Source: Rhinopithecus roxellana
Taxonomy: Eukaryota > Chordata > Mammalia > Primates > Cercopithecidae
DNA: 64,000 nucleotides
Assembly (NCBI RefSeq): GCF_007565055.1
Contig: NC_044560.1
Location: forward strand, 91,517,295 to 91,581,294
Direction of reading: 5' to 3'
The first letter of the stretch is position 1; every line of letters begins with the position of its first letter. A program made the translations under genes and the position numbers. This document shows, one piece after another, positions 43,901 to 55,188 of this stretch. Below the pieces are notes generated by a model that was not told the DNA's origin, did no database searches, and saw nothing but the letters and a program-made list of their open reading frames with translations.

Positions 43901-46900
43901 GGAGGCTGAGGCACGAGAATCTTTTGAACCTGGGAGGTGGAAGTTGCAGTGAGCCAAGATTATGCCACTGCCCTCCAGCCTGGGTGACAGAGCAAGACTC
44001 TGTCTCAAAATAATAATAATAATAATAAAATAACAAAAAGGAAATCTATATTGAAGTGTTTACATTTTTCTTTCTTGTCAGTCGGGAAACCTTTGAGGAT
44101 TTTTGAACAAAAGATTGGCCTGAGAGATCTCTAAGACCATTGGGAAATATCAATGGTGAAAGCAGCTTACAGCATGTCCTCCTTATTAAGGAGGCCCTTG
44201 AGTCGCTCTAAATGTCCCTGTTTGTGAACGTTTTTGGGAAGAAGCCACACTGAGTGGGTCTGTAGGCAGTTTCTCTGGGTGATATGGGGAGATACAAACC
44301 TCATGGCTCTTTTCCTTCCCCAGCTCTGCTGTCTGAGGATGCTGATGAGACCCAGGGAGAAAGTTTAGACAGTAGAGTGGCCCTTGGACCCCTGACAGCA
44401 GAATCCCAGGTGGGTTGGAGTTTCTGGTCACTCTCTTGACATTGGTTCTCAGATTTTAAGAACACTGGAATTTGATTTTCTTTGACTCAACTTCCTGGAT
44501 TGGCCTTTCTTTTTTTTCTTTTTTTTTTTTTTGAGACGGATAGTGGTGCGATCTCGGCTCACTGCAAGCTCTGCCTCCCAGGTTCACGCCATTCTCCTGC
44601 CTCAGTCTCCCAAGTAGCTGGGACTACAGGCGCCCGCCACCATGCCCGGCGAATTTTTTGTATTTTTAGTAGAGACGGGGTTTCACCGTGTTAGCCAGGA
44701 TGGTCTCAATCTCCTGACCTCGTGATCCACCCATCTCAGCCTTCCAAAGTGCTGGGATTACAGGCGTGAACCACCACGCCCGGCTGATTGGCTTTTTTTA
44801 GCCTGTTCTTCCTTAGAAAACCAGGCCACATCAGTTGATTTCACAGGTAATTTCCCCACCAGTAGTAACCCTCCACAGGAAACCTCTTTTTTTGCCAACC
44901 TCTAGCCGTTTATCCAACAAATATATTGTGCTGAGGCCGCATGTGTGTTTGAGAGAGAAAAGGAGATAGAGAGGAGAAGAAGTATGTAATGTAGTCCTTG
45001 CCCATGAAATTCACGTATCATCTGGGAGAAAGACAAACATGAGTCATTTTAAGCAACATTTAAAAGTCAACAGAATCAGTTTCTGATATTCTTGGACATG
45101 TGTACACTTCATTGATGACCTTTAAGTGAGGATTTTTGGTCAAGTCCTAGAGCAGGACTGTAACTGAGAAAAGAAATGATTTTCTTTTCAGATTTCAGCT
45201 TTCAGAGAGGATACTGGCAGGTCATGAAGAGCATGAGCTAAATAGGCTAATCAGAAAAGGAGGGAAAACTTCAAAGAGCAGTTTAACAGTGTGCCGTGTG
45301 TCCTAAAGGAATTAATCAGAAAACTGATAGCACTGGCGAAACTCTGCACTACCAAACCCCAGAGGCATAGGGAAACTCAAGAAAATCAGAGAGTAGTCCG
45401 AGAAATAGAAGAGGGTATTATTAGAGAACAGAAGAGTTTTAAAGTGGAGTGATCTTGGCTCCCAAAATCACATGGTTTAATCATGTGTTTAAATCACAGG
45501 GTTTAATCCTATGTCTTTAACTTTTCTCAAATTCAGCTTTCTCATAGGTTAAATGTGGGTGCTAACATCAGCCTAATAGGCCTGAAATGCATTTCAGAAT
45601 TATTTACAATACAAAAAGCATTAAAATATTCTCTATACTTAGGGGATTTGCTGTTATTTCAGCCTCCCAGCATCTGAATTCTCTTAGCTTTTGGGAGGTT
45701 TTTTTTTTTTAATTATTATACTTGAAGTTCTGGGATACATGTGCAGAATGTGCAGGTTTATTACATAGGTATACACGTGCTATGCTGGTTTGCTGCACCC
45801 ATCAACCCGTCATCTACGTTAGGTATTTCTGCTAATGCTATCCCTCCCCTAGCCCCCATCCCCTGACAGGCCCCAGTGTGTGATGTTCCCCTCCCTGTGT
45901 CCATGTGATCTCAGTGTTCAACTCCCACTTATGAGTGAGAACATGCGGTGTTTTGTTTTCTGTTCCTGTGTTAGTTTGCTGAGAATGATGGTTTCCAGCT
46001 TCATCCATGTCCCTGCAAAGGACATGAACTCATCATTTTTTATGGCTGCATAGTATTCCATGGTGTATATGTGCCACATTTTCTTTATCCAGTCTATCAT
46101 TGATGGGCATTTGGGTTGGTTCCAAAGTTTTGCTATTGTGAACAGTGCTGCAATACACATATATGTGCATGTGTCTTTATAGTAGAATTATTTATAATCC
46201 TTTGGGTATATACCCAGTAGTGGGATTGCTGGGTCAAACGGTATTGCTGGTTCTAGATCCTTGAGGAATCGCCACACTGTCTTGCACAATTGTTGAACTA
46301 ATTTACACTCCCACCAACAGTGTAACAGCATTCCTATTTCTCCACATCCTCCCCAGCATCTGCTGTTGCCTGACTTTTTAATGATTGCCGTTCTAACTGG
46401 CATGAGATGGTATCTCATTGTGGTTTTGATTTGCATTTCTCTAACGGAGTATTTTTTAAAAATAAGTGTCAAATGGTTATTTGTTTTTTGTAGATCATAC
46501 ATAATAGACCCTTATATTTCTTACCCCAGCATGTCTATCTCTGTCCAGATGTCTCCTAGTAAGGCAGAATTCATGCTCCCTCCAAAAATGTGCTGTTCTC
46601 TCATACTTTTATTATTAACAGAAAAACCTAGGTAAGGTTATTTTACCCATGCTGAAGTATTCTCATTTTAACCAATTCTTTCAGCCCAAGAAAAGTCCCT
46701 GTCTTCTCTTGTGGCCTTAGCCCCTTCTGAACTCCCCACTTCCCCAAATACTCCTGAACTTTATTGTCTTTAATCAAAATTACTGTACACTGTACTGTGA
46801 CCTTCTTTAATATTTCATGAATATTTTCCCTTCAGCCAGATGTAAGTTGCAGAGGTAGCTTACATGTTTTATGGATTGTTTTATAAACTCCATTTTATGT

Positions 46901-49900
46901 AATCTATAATCATTATAATAAATTAAATGATTAGCAAGAGAGTATCCAGGAAAACTTGACTAGAATCTCTTAGCTTCTAGACAAGGTCAGAAAAACTTCC
47001 TGAAGTCTAGCTGAAAAGGAACATATTTGATGTTCTAGGAACTATTAACCTTCAAGGACGTATCTGTGGACTTCACTCAGGAGGAGTGGGGGCAGCTGGC
47101 CCCTGCTCACCGGAATCTGTACCGGGAGGTGATGCTGGAGAACTATGGGAACCTGGTCTCAGTGGGTAAGGATGGGCTTCTCTTGAAAATAGGATGTACA
47201 TATTGGATGAAAACCTTTGTTTCTCAATTAAGTGCTTTGTTTGGGGTTTGGGTTGTATATTAGAGGTTTTCTGTTTCCTTCTGAACACCCAGTCAGGATT
47301 GCTATGCTCTCTTCTGCTCTGTTCTTTCTACTCTATTCTGCTTTCTTTAGAAGGCCTGAATACCAAAGAACCATATTTAAATTCTTGGGATGGCTCTGTG
47401 ATCTCAGCACATACAGTCTTTTCTTCCCCATAAGCAGGATATCAGCTTTCCAAACCTGGCGTGATTTCCCAGTTGGAGAAAGGAGAAGAACCATGGCTGA
47501 TGGAGAGAGAGATTTCAGGAGTACCAAGTTCAGGTAAGTGCAAGGCAGGTGGGGCCTTTGTGATGTCAGCCAGAGAATTCCCCTCAAGGCCTTCTCCAAG
47601 CTGTGGGGAAGACTGAGGCCCTGCAGATGGTACATTCAAGAAAGTTGATTCTGTTATCTCTATCACCCTTTTCCCACACTTGCATCTTCTCATTAGTCTC
47701 TCTGGAGTCAGAGGAAAAGAGATGCCTTTCTCATCAGGGTTAACCTTCATCATTTCTTCTGCTCTGACTTTCATGATTTTTACCTCTTTCCCAGTATTCT
47801 AAACCTTGCTCTGATCATAGTTTATTTCCCATGTACATTTAGATTTACACAGGTCTCTCCTCGTTAAACACACTCCACTTCAGTGGACTCTCATGTCGTT
47901 TTACCATCGGTTTCACTTTCTCTCAATGATTTCATTTTCAATCTTTTTTCTAATCCTTATTCTGTGATCACAGTTTCAATTGTAACTGTCTCATTTTAAC
48001 TTGTGTAATTTAACTTTTCATGCCAGAAAATGTATGGCTCTTTGAGAAATCAACCACAGAATTCGTTCTTAGCAGATCCAATGGCTTTTAACAGTCTTCG
48101 TTAACATTTAAGTTCAGTAATAATGACAGTATTTACCTGGGTTCTCTGAATGATAGTTGGGTTCTCTGTGAGTCCCACATTAGCTTTGTCTTAGAAATGA
48201 GGAAAAGGAGGCTGATTAAGAAATGTATACAGGGCCGGGCGCGGTGGCTCAAGCCTGTAATCCCAGCACTTTGGGAGGCCGAGACGGGCGGATCACGAGG
48301 TCAGGAGATCGAGACCATCCTGGCTAACATGGTGAAACCCCGTCTCTACTAAAAATACAAAAACTAGCCGGGCGAGGTGGCGGGCGCCTGTAGTCCCAGC
48401 TACTCGGGAGGCTGAGGCAGGAGAATGGCGTAAACCCGGGAGGCGGAGCTTGCAGTGAGCTGAGATCCGGCCACGGCGCTCCAGTCCGGGCGACAGAGCG
48501 AGACTCCGTCTCAAAAAAAAAAAAAAAAAAAGAAATGTATACAGGGCAGTTAGCCACTACTTGGTAGACTCAGTATCTTAATTCTAATCATTCTGACCCC
48601 ACAGTTTGTGTGTTCTTGCGGCACTATTTTACATGGCTGCATTAGATTATACATATAGTCCTTGTCACCTTAATATCCTTTCCTCTATCAACTAGTTTAA
48701 TAATTTTTGTCTCCTCTATTTCTCTTGTTGCTTTTTCAGTGCTTCTCATCAGTGTCTTTTTTAATGCAGATACATGATTTCTGCCTAGGTCAGGATATGA
48801 ACTTATTCCTTGATCATATACTGATCTGGAGAAATTGTTTTTTTTTTTTCTTTTTTGAGATAGAGTCTTGCTCTGTCACCCAGGCTGGAGTGCTGTGGTA
48901 GAGTCTTGGCTCACTGCAACCTCCACCTCCTGGGTTCAAGCAATTCTCCTACCTTAGCCTCCCAAGTAGCTGGGATTACACGTGTGAGCCACTGTGCCCG
49001 GCTAATCATTTTTGTATTTTTAGTAGAGACAGGGTTTCACTATGTTGGCCAGGCTGGTCTCAAACTCTTGGCCTCAAGTGATCTGCCTACTTGGCCTCCT
49101 AAAGTGCTAGGATTACAGGCATGAGCCACTGCAGTGGGCCCTGGAGAAATTGTTTAGGTCACTGGACAGTTCCTCTTCATCTGGTGATTCAGAAGGATTC
49201 TTCTGCCTGTGGCTCCTCTGTCCCCTAGGGTTTCCTCATCATCTGCATTTAGACACACAGAATAAGCGAGGAGTTATAATAGAATAAGCAAAGGAGTTCA
49301 TTTGGCAGGTTTTTATGGGCCGGTCTAAGGTGGTTCACATCACTTTAACTTTCATTCTCGGAACAGGAGAGACCTTCATGACTTCACTCAATCTAATTCA
49401 AGGGAGATTGGGAAATATACTCAGTTGTATGTCCAAAATCGGGGAGAACAGAGTTTAGGGAATAACCAGCAGTCTCTGCCACGATTTCTGAGGAACCTTT
49501 GTCTTTTTTACACTGCTGTTCTATTTCTGTACAAACTCCCACAGATGTTTTGTGATGGTTTCAACTATTCCTTCCATGCCCATATTCTCCTTATTTTCAT
49601 CTTTGTTTTATATATCCATATGAACCCTATTCTTACGTATCTCTGGCATTTATGACATCTCCACATAGAAGCACTGTACTTCAAACCCAGTACATCCAAA
49701 AACAGAAGCCATCTCATCTAAACAAGTTTCTCATCCTAACCTCCCCTGTTCTTTCAGTCTCTAGAAATCATGGTATCATCAAGAACATTAAGCATGTTTT
49801 CTACTTTGTTTTTCCCTGGTTCCCTACAGTTTTTTCCTTAATATTACCTGTTTGATCCGCTTGTACTGTTCATCTGTGTTGAGGCAACACTAAGGCAAAT

Positions 49901-52900
49901 TTCCATCATTTTATGCCTGAGTTACTAAACTTTCAAGTTGCATTTGCTGATGTCTTACTTTCTTTTTCTGAATCTTCTTGAATGTTACGGCCAAATTTGG
50001 CCACTTGAAATACCACATTTATCTTGCTTTTGCCTTTAAAAGAAAAATTAAACATCTCCCTATTCCCTGTAATCAGTAATCTAAACATCTCTGCTTGCTT
50101 TTTAAGCTGACTCCAAAATTTATTCAGCTATTTCTGAGCTCTTTTTGTGTGTTGTTACTAAAGTGAGGTTAGAAATACTAAGGAATAAGATTTTTTTGTG
50201 AACAGGAAGTATTGGTGCTTTAGGTTGGCAGAGCCCAAAATGGATGGATAGGAATGTAAGGGTAAATATCAGAGAAACTCCTTCATCCAAAAATTTTATG
50301 CCAGGTATACTGTGAATACAATATATATTCTCTATCCTTAAAGATTTTACAGAGTAATTAACATTTTATCACAAATTGAGAAGCCATTTTCTACCTCTTA
50401 TATTGGCAAAAAATATGAAGGTTGATCAAATCCAGTGAGTATGCAGGGAAAGGCACCCATATTTGCTGAGTGTGCACACATCCACAACCCATCAGTTTCT
50501 CTAGTAAAGCCAATGAAATACTGACAGGAGTATACAAACATTTATGTATGATGATGTACTATGGTGTAATTTTATAACAGTGAAAAATTGGAGACAAGTG
50601 AAATGTTTTTCAGTAGGGACAAGTCAAATTATGTTATGTCCATGCAGTAGAATGCAATGCGGTTGTAGAAAAAATAAGATAGCCTAGTTAGGTGGTTTAC
50701 ATTGTCTTCCCAGCAACTCAGAAGGCTGAGACAGGAGAATCACTTGAGTCGAGGAGTTGGAGACCAGCCTGAGCAACATAGCATGATCCCATGTCTAAAA
50801 TATAATAATAATAATTTAAAAAAAAATTTTTTTTTTTTTTGAGACGGAGTCCCGCTCTGTCACCCAGGCTGGACTGCTGTGGCTGGATCTCAGCTCACTA
50901 CAAGCTCCGCCTCCTGGGTTCACGCCATTCTCCTAAAAATTTTTAAAATAAAGAATGAGATAAAACTTAATGTACAGATATAAAAAGAGGCCCATAAAGA
51001 TGTAGACTTAAGGCTGGGTGTGGTGCCAATAACAAAGGTAGAAGGAGGCCAGGCATGATGGCCAACACCTGTAATCGCAGCACTTTGGGAGGCTGAGGCA
51101 GGCAGATCACTTGAGGTCAGGAGTTCGAGACCAGCCTGACCAACACAGCAAAACCCCATTTCTACTAAAAGTACAAAAATTAGCGGCCAGGCATGGTGAC
51201 TCATGCCTGTAATCCCGGCACTTTGGGAGGCCAAGGCAAGCAGATCACAATGTCAAGAGGTTGAGACCATCCTGGCCAACATGGTGAAACCCCGTCTCTA
51301 CTAAAAACAGGTAAATTAGCTGGGTGTGGTGGCGCATGCTTGTAGTCCCAGCTACTTGGGAGGCTGAGACAGGAGAATCACTTGAACCCGGGAGGCGGAG
51401 CTTGCAGTGAGCAGAGATCGTGCCACTGCACTCCAGCCTGGCAACAGAGTGGGACTCTGTCTCAAGAAAAAAAAAAAAAATTAGCCAGGTGTGGTGGCAC
51501 ATGCTTGTGACCCCAGCTGCTCAGGAGGCGGAAGCAGGAGAATTGCTTGAATTTCGAAGGCGGAGATTGCAGTAAGTCAAGATCGCACCACTCCACTCCA
51601 GCCTGGGTGACACGAGACTCTGTCTCAAAAAACAAACAAACAAAAAGATATAGAGTTAAAACAGATGTAGATATGTATATGATTTTTATTTTGCACAGAT
51701 GTATACTTAAGACCATATATGTACAAATGCATACATTCACATATACATTTTGGTGGGAAATGCATGAATAGAGACATTTCAGAATCCTCAACCACTGGAG
51801 GGAATTTTATCCCAGTTAGGGAGATGCTATCCTTTGTTAAAAGTCAGTGCATTCCTACATTATTCAGTGTTTTATTTAGTGTTTAAAAGTATTTGAGATA
51901 CCTTTTAAAATACTTTTTTGTAAAAAAAAGAAAATTTTATCATAGAAATATGGGCTTGAGATGATATGATGTTAGAATCCTATCTTCCACCCAGGCATGG
52001 TGGCTTACACCTGTAATCCTAGCACTTTGGGAGGCTGAGGCAGGTGGATTGCTTGAGCTCAGGAGTTTGAGACCAGCCTGGGCAACATGGTGAAAACCCC
52101 TCTCTACAAAAAATACAAAAACTAGCCAGGTGTGTTGGCATGTGCCTGAAGTTCTAGCTACTTGGGGGACTGAGGTGGGAGGATTGCTTGAGCCTGGTAA
52201 GTTGAGGCTGCAGTGAGCCATGATCATGCCACTGCACTCCAGTCTAGGTGACAGAGTGACAGACCCTGTCAAAAACAATATTCTGTCTTCCTTGATCTTA
52301 TCTTCTGATATTTGCTCTTATTGTCTTATTAGTTTATTTCCTCTTGCAGTTCACATGGATGTGCTCCTCTAATTTCTTAAAGTCATTTTACATACTTTTT
52401 TCTTTGAGACAGAGTCTTGCTCTGTTGACTAGGCTGGAGTGCAGTGGTGTGATTACAAGCTGAGATGTGAAGTGATCTTCCCAACTCAGCCTCCCAAGTA
52501 GCTAGGACTACAGGCACACACCACCATGCCTGGTTTGTTTGTTTGTTTGCTTGTTTGTTTTTGTAGAGACAGGGTCTCTTTATGTTGTCCAGGCTGGTCT
52601 TGAACTCCTGGGCTCAAGCAATCCTCCTGCCTCAGCCTCCTAAAGTACTGGGATGATAGGCATGAGCCACTGCACCTGGCCCACCTTACATACTTCTAAC
52701 AGCTTCTTTTCTCTACTTCTTCACTTACATTCATATCAGCTCTCTAGAATCACATTTGAAGACAATCCAAAACTCCTGTACCTAGTAATATATATTTTGT
52801 CCTCCCATTCTCACTGTGGCAATTAATTTTTTAAAGTGCAGGGAATATGGGTCATTTTTACTTTTTTCTTTCTTTCAGACTTGGAAAGCAAAACAAAAAC

Positions 52901-54047
52901 CAAAGAGTCAGCCTTACAGAATGATATTTCGTGGGAAGAATTACATTGTGGCCTAATGATGGAAAGATCTACAAAAGGAAGCACCATGTATTCCACCTTG
53001 GGAAGAATCTCCAAATGTAATAAGCTAGAAAGCCAACAAGAGAACCAAAGAATGGGTGAGGGGCAAATCCCCTTGATGTGCAAGAAAACATTCACTCAGG
53101 AGAGAGGCCAAGAATCTAATAGATTTGAGAAAAGAATTAATGTGAAGTCCGAAGTTATACCAGGACCAATAGGTCTTCCAAGAAAAAGAGATCGTAAATA
53201 TGACACATCTGGAAAGAGAAGCAGATACAATATAGATTTAGTTAATCATTCAAGGAGTTATACAAAAATGAAGACCTTTGAATGTAATATTTGTGAAAAA
53301 ATCTTCAAACAGCTTATTCACCTTACTGAACACATGAGAATTCATACCGGGGAGAAACCTTTCAGATGTAAGGAATGTGGAAAAGCCTTTAGCCAAAGTT
53401 CATCTCTTATTCCACATCAGAGAATTCATACTGGTGAGAAACCCTATGAATGTAAGGAATGTGGGAAAACCTTCAGACATCCTTCATCACTTACTCAGCA
53501 TGTTAGAATTCATACTGGGGAGAAGCCCTATGAATGTAGGGTATGTGAGAAAGCCTTCAGCCAAAGCATTGGACTGATCCAGCATTTGAGAACTCATGTT
53601 AGAGATAAACCTTTTACCTGCAAAGACTGTGGAAAAACGTTTTTCCAGATTAGACACCTTAGGCAACATGAGATTATTCATACTGGTGTGAAACCCTATA
53701 TTTGTAATGTATGTAGTAAAACCTTCAGCCATAGCACATACCTAACTCAACACCAGAGAACTCATACTGGAGAAAGACCATATAAATGTAAGGAATGTGG
53801 GAAAGCCTTTAGCCAGAGAATACACCTTTCTATCCATCAGAGAGTCCATACTGGAGTAAAACCTTATGAATGCAGTCACTGTGGGAAAGCCTTTAGGCAT
53901 GATTCATCCTTTGCTAAACATCAGAGAATTCATACTGGAGAAAAACCTTATGATTGTAATGAGTGTGGAAAAGCCTTCAGCTGTAGTTCATCCCTTATTA
54001 GACACTGCAAAACACATTTAAGAAATACCTTCAGCAATGTTGTATGA
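40803..54047 (+). CDS. ZFP69B: ZFP69B, KRAB C2H2 zinc-finger protein with half-SCAN N-terminus (534 aa)
   Basis: Join 40803-40929, 44324-44409, 47039-47165, 47438-47533, 52879-54047: 1605 bp, 534 residues plus TGA, the known ZFP69B length. All junctions are AG/GT with matching phases. Layout: residues 1-43 resemble the C-terminal half of a SCAN box (LLITLPTEASTWVKL); acidic linker 44-71; KRAB-A 72-113 with EEWGQLAPAHRNLYREVMLE intact; a short exon 115-145 at the KRAB-B position; spacer 146-278; nine C2H2 fingers 281-525; nine-residue tail. Expected to be a nuclear DNA-binding repressor acting through KAP1/TRIM28 (family knowledge); targets unknown. ZFP69, the downstream paralog, is excluded by the spacer (SALQNDISWEELHCGLMMER) and tail. 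Intact, no frameshift. Confidence 0.96.
41662..41990 (+). repeat. Alu, ZFP69B intron 1
   Basis: Sense Alu with a short internal duplication-like segment (GAGACCAGGAATTTGAGGCCAAGAGTTTGAGACC) and AAATAAATAGATAAATAAAT tail. AGAAAGA at both ends. Confidence 0.86.
42809..43073 (-). repeat. Alu, first of a stacked pair
   Basis: Antisense Alu with T22+ tail. Near its 5' end the usual CAAAGTGCTGGGATTACAGG segment is missing (CCCACCTCGCCCGGCC). Confidence 0.85.
43085..43388 (-). repeat. Alu, second of a stacked pair
   Basis: Antisense Alu immediately after the preceding one. The target-like AGTGC(T/A) occurs before the first (42802), between (43078) and after (43391). Confidence 0.88.
43857..44036 (+). 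repeat. 5'-truncated Alu (right arm), ZFP69B intron 1
   Basis: Begins at the linker (TTAGCTGGGCATAGTGGCAC) and ends with an AATAATAATAAT tail. GAAATCTAT(G/A)TTGA duplicated before and after, so it was inserted as a truncated copy. Confidence 0.86.
44324..44409 (+). CDS. ZFP69B: ZFP69B coding exon 2 (acidic linker)
   Basis: 86 bp, acceptor TTCCCCAG, donor GTGGGT. Completes Ala43, then LLSEDADETQGESLDSRVAL ... AESQ. Rich in Asp/Glu/Ser; links half-SCAN and KRAB. Confidence 0.94.
44508..44785 (-). repeat. Alu with a small deletion, ZFP69B intron 2
   Basis: Antisense Alu. GAGACGGATAGTGGTGCGATCTC lacks the segment GTCTCGCTCTGTCGCCCAGG... present in normal copies. Confidence 0.88.
45699..46480 (-). 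mobile_element. L1PA/L1PB-type 3' end, antisense, ZFP69B intron 2
   Basis: 5'-truncated L1 in antisense: poly-T, AATTATTATACTTGAAGTTCTGGG ... CATGTGCAGAATGTGCAGGTTT ... CTCCCACTTATGAGTGAGAAC ... CATAGTATTCCATGGTGTATATG ... CTTGAGGAATCGCCACACTG. The minus-strand frames carry the C-terminal piece of ORF2 with stops. Fairly young for an L1 but dead. Confidence 0.92.
47039..47165 (+). CDS. ZFP69B: ZFP69B coding exon 3 (KRAB-A box)
   Basis: 127 bp, the usual KRAB-A exon size. Acceptor TGTTCTAG, donor GTAAGG. ELLTFKDVSVDFTQEEWGQL ... LYREVMLENYGNLVSV. The DV, EEW, LY and MLENY residues needed for KAP1 recruitment are all present. Confidence 0.96.
47438..47533 (+). CDS. ZFP69B: ZFP69B coding exon 4 (KRAB-B position)
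   Basis: 96 bp, acceptor ATAAGCAG, donor GTAAGT. Completes Gly114, then YQLSKPGVISQLEKGEEPWL...VPSS: the P-VI-LE-GEEPW pattern typical of KRAB-B/b exons. Confidence 0.95.
47534..48233 (+). other. Start of ZFP69B intron 4, no element recognised
   Basis: AT/TC-rich unique-looking sequence with possible L2 traces (CTTTCATGATTTTTACCTC). Confidence 0.4.
48234..48530 (+). repeat. AluY, young, ZFP69B intron 4
   Basis: Full-length sense AluY. 17-bp target duplication AAGAAATGTATACAGGG (48218-48234 and about 48530-48546), near perfect. Confidence 0.95.
48839..49140 (-). repeat. Alu, ZFP69B intron 4
   Basis: Antisense Alu with 15-bp duplication CTGGAGAAATTGTTT at both ends (about 48826 and 49141). 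Confidence 0.92.
49141..50680 (+). other. ZFP69B intron 4, middle part
   Basis: About 49640-50120 resembles decayed L2 in sense (CAGTACATCCAAAAACAGAAGCC). About 50540-50680 resembles old L1 ORF2 end (TTTTATAACAGTGAAAAATTGGAGAC). No exon. Confidence 0.4.
50683..50812 (+). repeat. Alu fragment, old
   Basis: TAGTTAGGTGGTTTACATTGTC ... AATCACTTGAGTCGAGGAG ... CATGATCCCATGTC, then TAATAATAATAA tail. Confidence 0.7.
50822..50935 (-). repeat. Young Alu, strongly 5'-truncated (about 115 bp)
   Basis: Antisense Alu 3' end only (GAGACGGAGTCCCGCTCTG ... CACGCCATTCTCCT), flanked by AAAAATTTTT on both sides. Confidence 0.85.
51048..51645 (+). repeat. Outer Alu split by an inner Alu
   Basis: Left part 51048-51184 (GGCCAGGCATGATGGCCAACAC ... 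ACAAAAATTAGC), right part 51481-51645 (TTAGCCAGGTGTGGTGGCAC ... AAACAAACAAACAAA). Confidence 0.86.
51185..51480 (+). repeat. Inner Alu inserted in the linker of the outer Alu
   Basis: Full-length sense Alu between two copies of AAAATTAGC, the outer Alu's own mid-linker. Confidence 0.9.
51989..52276 (+). repeat. Alu, old, ZFP69B intron 4
   Basis: Sense, diverged (CCCAGGCATGGTGGCTTACAC ... GACAGAGTGACAGACCCTGTC). Confidence 0.85.
52398..52680 (-). repeat. Alu, old, near the last ZFP69B exon
   Basis: Antisense diverged Alu with a GTTTGTTTGTTTGC linker expansion, ending TGCACCTGGCC, about 200 bp from the acceptor of exon 5. Confidence 0.85.
52879..54047 (+). CDS. ZFP69B: ZFP69B coding exon 5 (spacer and nine C2H2 fingers)
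   Basis: Acceptor CTTTCTTTCAG ends at 52878. The open frame continues upstream into the intron, but the phase and splice site set the start. Fingers run from 53283 to 54017 at 28-residue spacing. Recognition residues (-1,2,3,6) for fingers 1-9: QIHE, QSSP, HSSQ, QIGQ, QRHQ, HTYQ, QIHI, HSSK, CSSR. All nine keep both Cys and both His. Linkers are TGEKPY/F except VRDKPF (4-5), TGVKPY (5-6 and 7-8) and TGERPY (6-7). Stop TGA at 54045. Confidence 0.97.
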
Positions 54048-54277
54048 AATATACTAAATATACTAAACATCAAAGAATCTATGTTGGAGCAAAAGATTCA
54101 AAATCAGTGGTTCCCTGATTTTTTTATTTCCAAAAACACATTTTAAAAAAATGGTTTGGCACAATGTTACCAACTATTATTTTTGCCATATTAAAAACAC
54201 AACCACCTATTATCAGCATTGTTTCAGAAAAGAAAGGACATTTTAATATTTTAAAATGTAGGAACAGTTCCCCCCTC

Positions 54278-54586
54278 CTTTTGTTTTTTTTCTTTTTCTT
54301 TTTTTGAGATGGAGCCGCTCTGTCACCTGGGCTGGAGTGCAGTGACTTGATCTCAGCTCACTGCAACCTCCACCTCCTGAGCTCAAGCTATTCTCCTGCC
54401 CCAGCCTCCTGAGTAGCTGGGATTACAGGTGCCCACCACCACGCCCGGCTAATTTTTGTATTTTTAGTAGAGACAGGATTTCACCATGTTGGCCAGGCTG
54501 GTCTTGAACCATTGACCTCAGGTGATCCACCTGTCTCAGCCTCCCAAAGTGCTGGGATTACAGGTGTGAGCCACAGTGCCTGCCCC
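54278..54586 (-). repeat. Alu in the ZFP69B 3' UTR
   Basis: Antisense Alu (TTTGAGATGGAGCCGCTCTGTC ... GCCACAGTGCCTGCC). Confidence 0.88.
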
Positions 54587-54614
54587 CAATCCCCCAGCCT
54601 TTTTTAAAAGACAG

Positions 54615-54896
54615 TTTCTTGGGAGGCTGAGGTGGGTGGATCACGAGGTCAGAAGATCGAGACCATCCTGGCTAACATGGTGAAACTCCGTCTCTACTAA
54701 AAATACAAAAAAAAAAAAAAATTAGCCAGGCATGGTGGCGAGCACCGGTAGTCCCAGCTACTCGGGAGGCTGAGGCAGGAGAATGGCATGAACCCGGGAG
54801 GCGGAGCTTGCAGTGAGCCGAGATCGTACCACTGCACTCCAGCCTGGGCGAAAGACTGAGACTCCGTCTCAAAAAAAAAAAAAAAAAAAAAAAAAA
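54615..54896 (+). repeat. 5'-truncated Alu inserted in the old Alu
   Basis: Sense Alu starting at TTGGGAGGCTGAGGTGGG (about 40 bp short at the 5' end), ending with A30. Confidence 0.86.
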
Positions 54897-55041
54897 ACAT
54901 GGTTTCACTCTTGCCCAGGCTGGAGTGCAGTGATGTAATCATGGTTCACTGCAGCCTCAAACTCCTGGGCTCAAGCAGTCTTCCTGCCTCAGCCTCCCAA
55001 GTAGCTAGGACTACAGATGTGTACCACTATGTCTGGCTAAT

Positions 55042-55069
55042 TTATTATTGTTATTATTATTATTATTAT

Positions 55070-55116
<47 letters not shown>

Positions 55117-55117
55117 T
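55042..55117 (+). repeat. (TTA)n(GTA)n compound microsatellite
   Basis: TTATTATTG(TTA)6-7 then about 15 AGT/GTA units, the product of a variable Alu linker. Confidence 0.95.
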
Positions 55118-55188
55118 TTGTAGAGACAGTCTCACTATGTTGCTGGGCTGGTCTCAAACTCCTGGCTCCAAGCAGTTCTCCCACCTCA

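Larger units (their letters stand above)
40930..44323 (+). other. ZFP69B intron after coding exon 1
   Basis: Holds four Alus (listed separately). About 42400-42790 has AT-rich old LINE-like sequence (AAATATGGTAAATATTAACAATTGTTG). No exon seen. Confidence 0.5.

Noticed and set aside
45918..46502. Minus-strand frames encoding ORF2-like protein
   Set aside because: They belong to a 5'-truncated L1 with stops, annotated as a mobile element.
52836..52878. Possible upstream Met start of the zinc-finger frame
   Set aside because: The ATG lies in intron 4. The CTTTCTTTCAG acceptor and the phase with exon 4 place the coding start at 52879.
53487..53732. Antisense frame within the zinc-finger exon
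   Set aside because: Shadow of the repeated C2H2 codons on the opposite strand.
40803..54047. ZFP69 instead of ZFP69B
   Set aside because: The spacer between KRAB and fingers and the C-terminal tail (RNTFSNVV) match ZFP69B as I know it, and ZFP69B is the neighbour of SMAP2.
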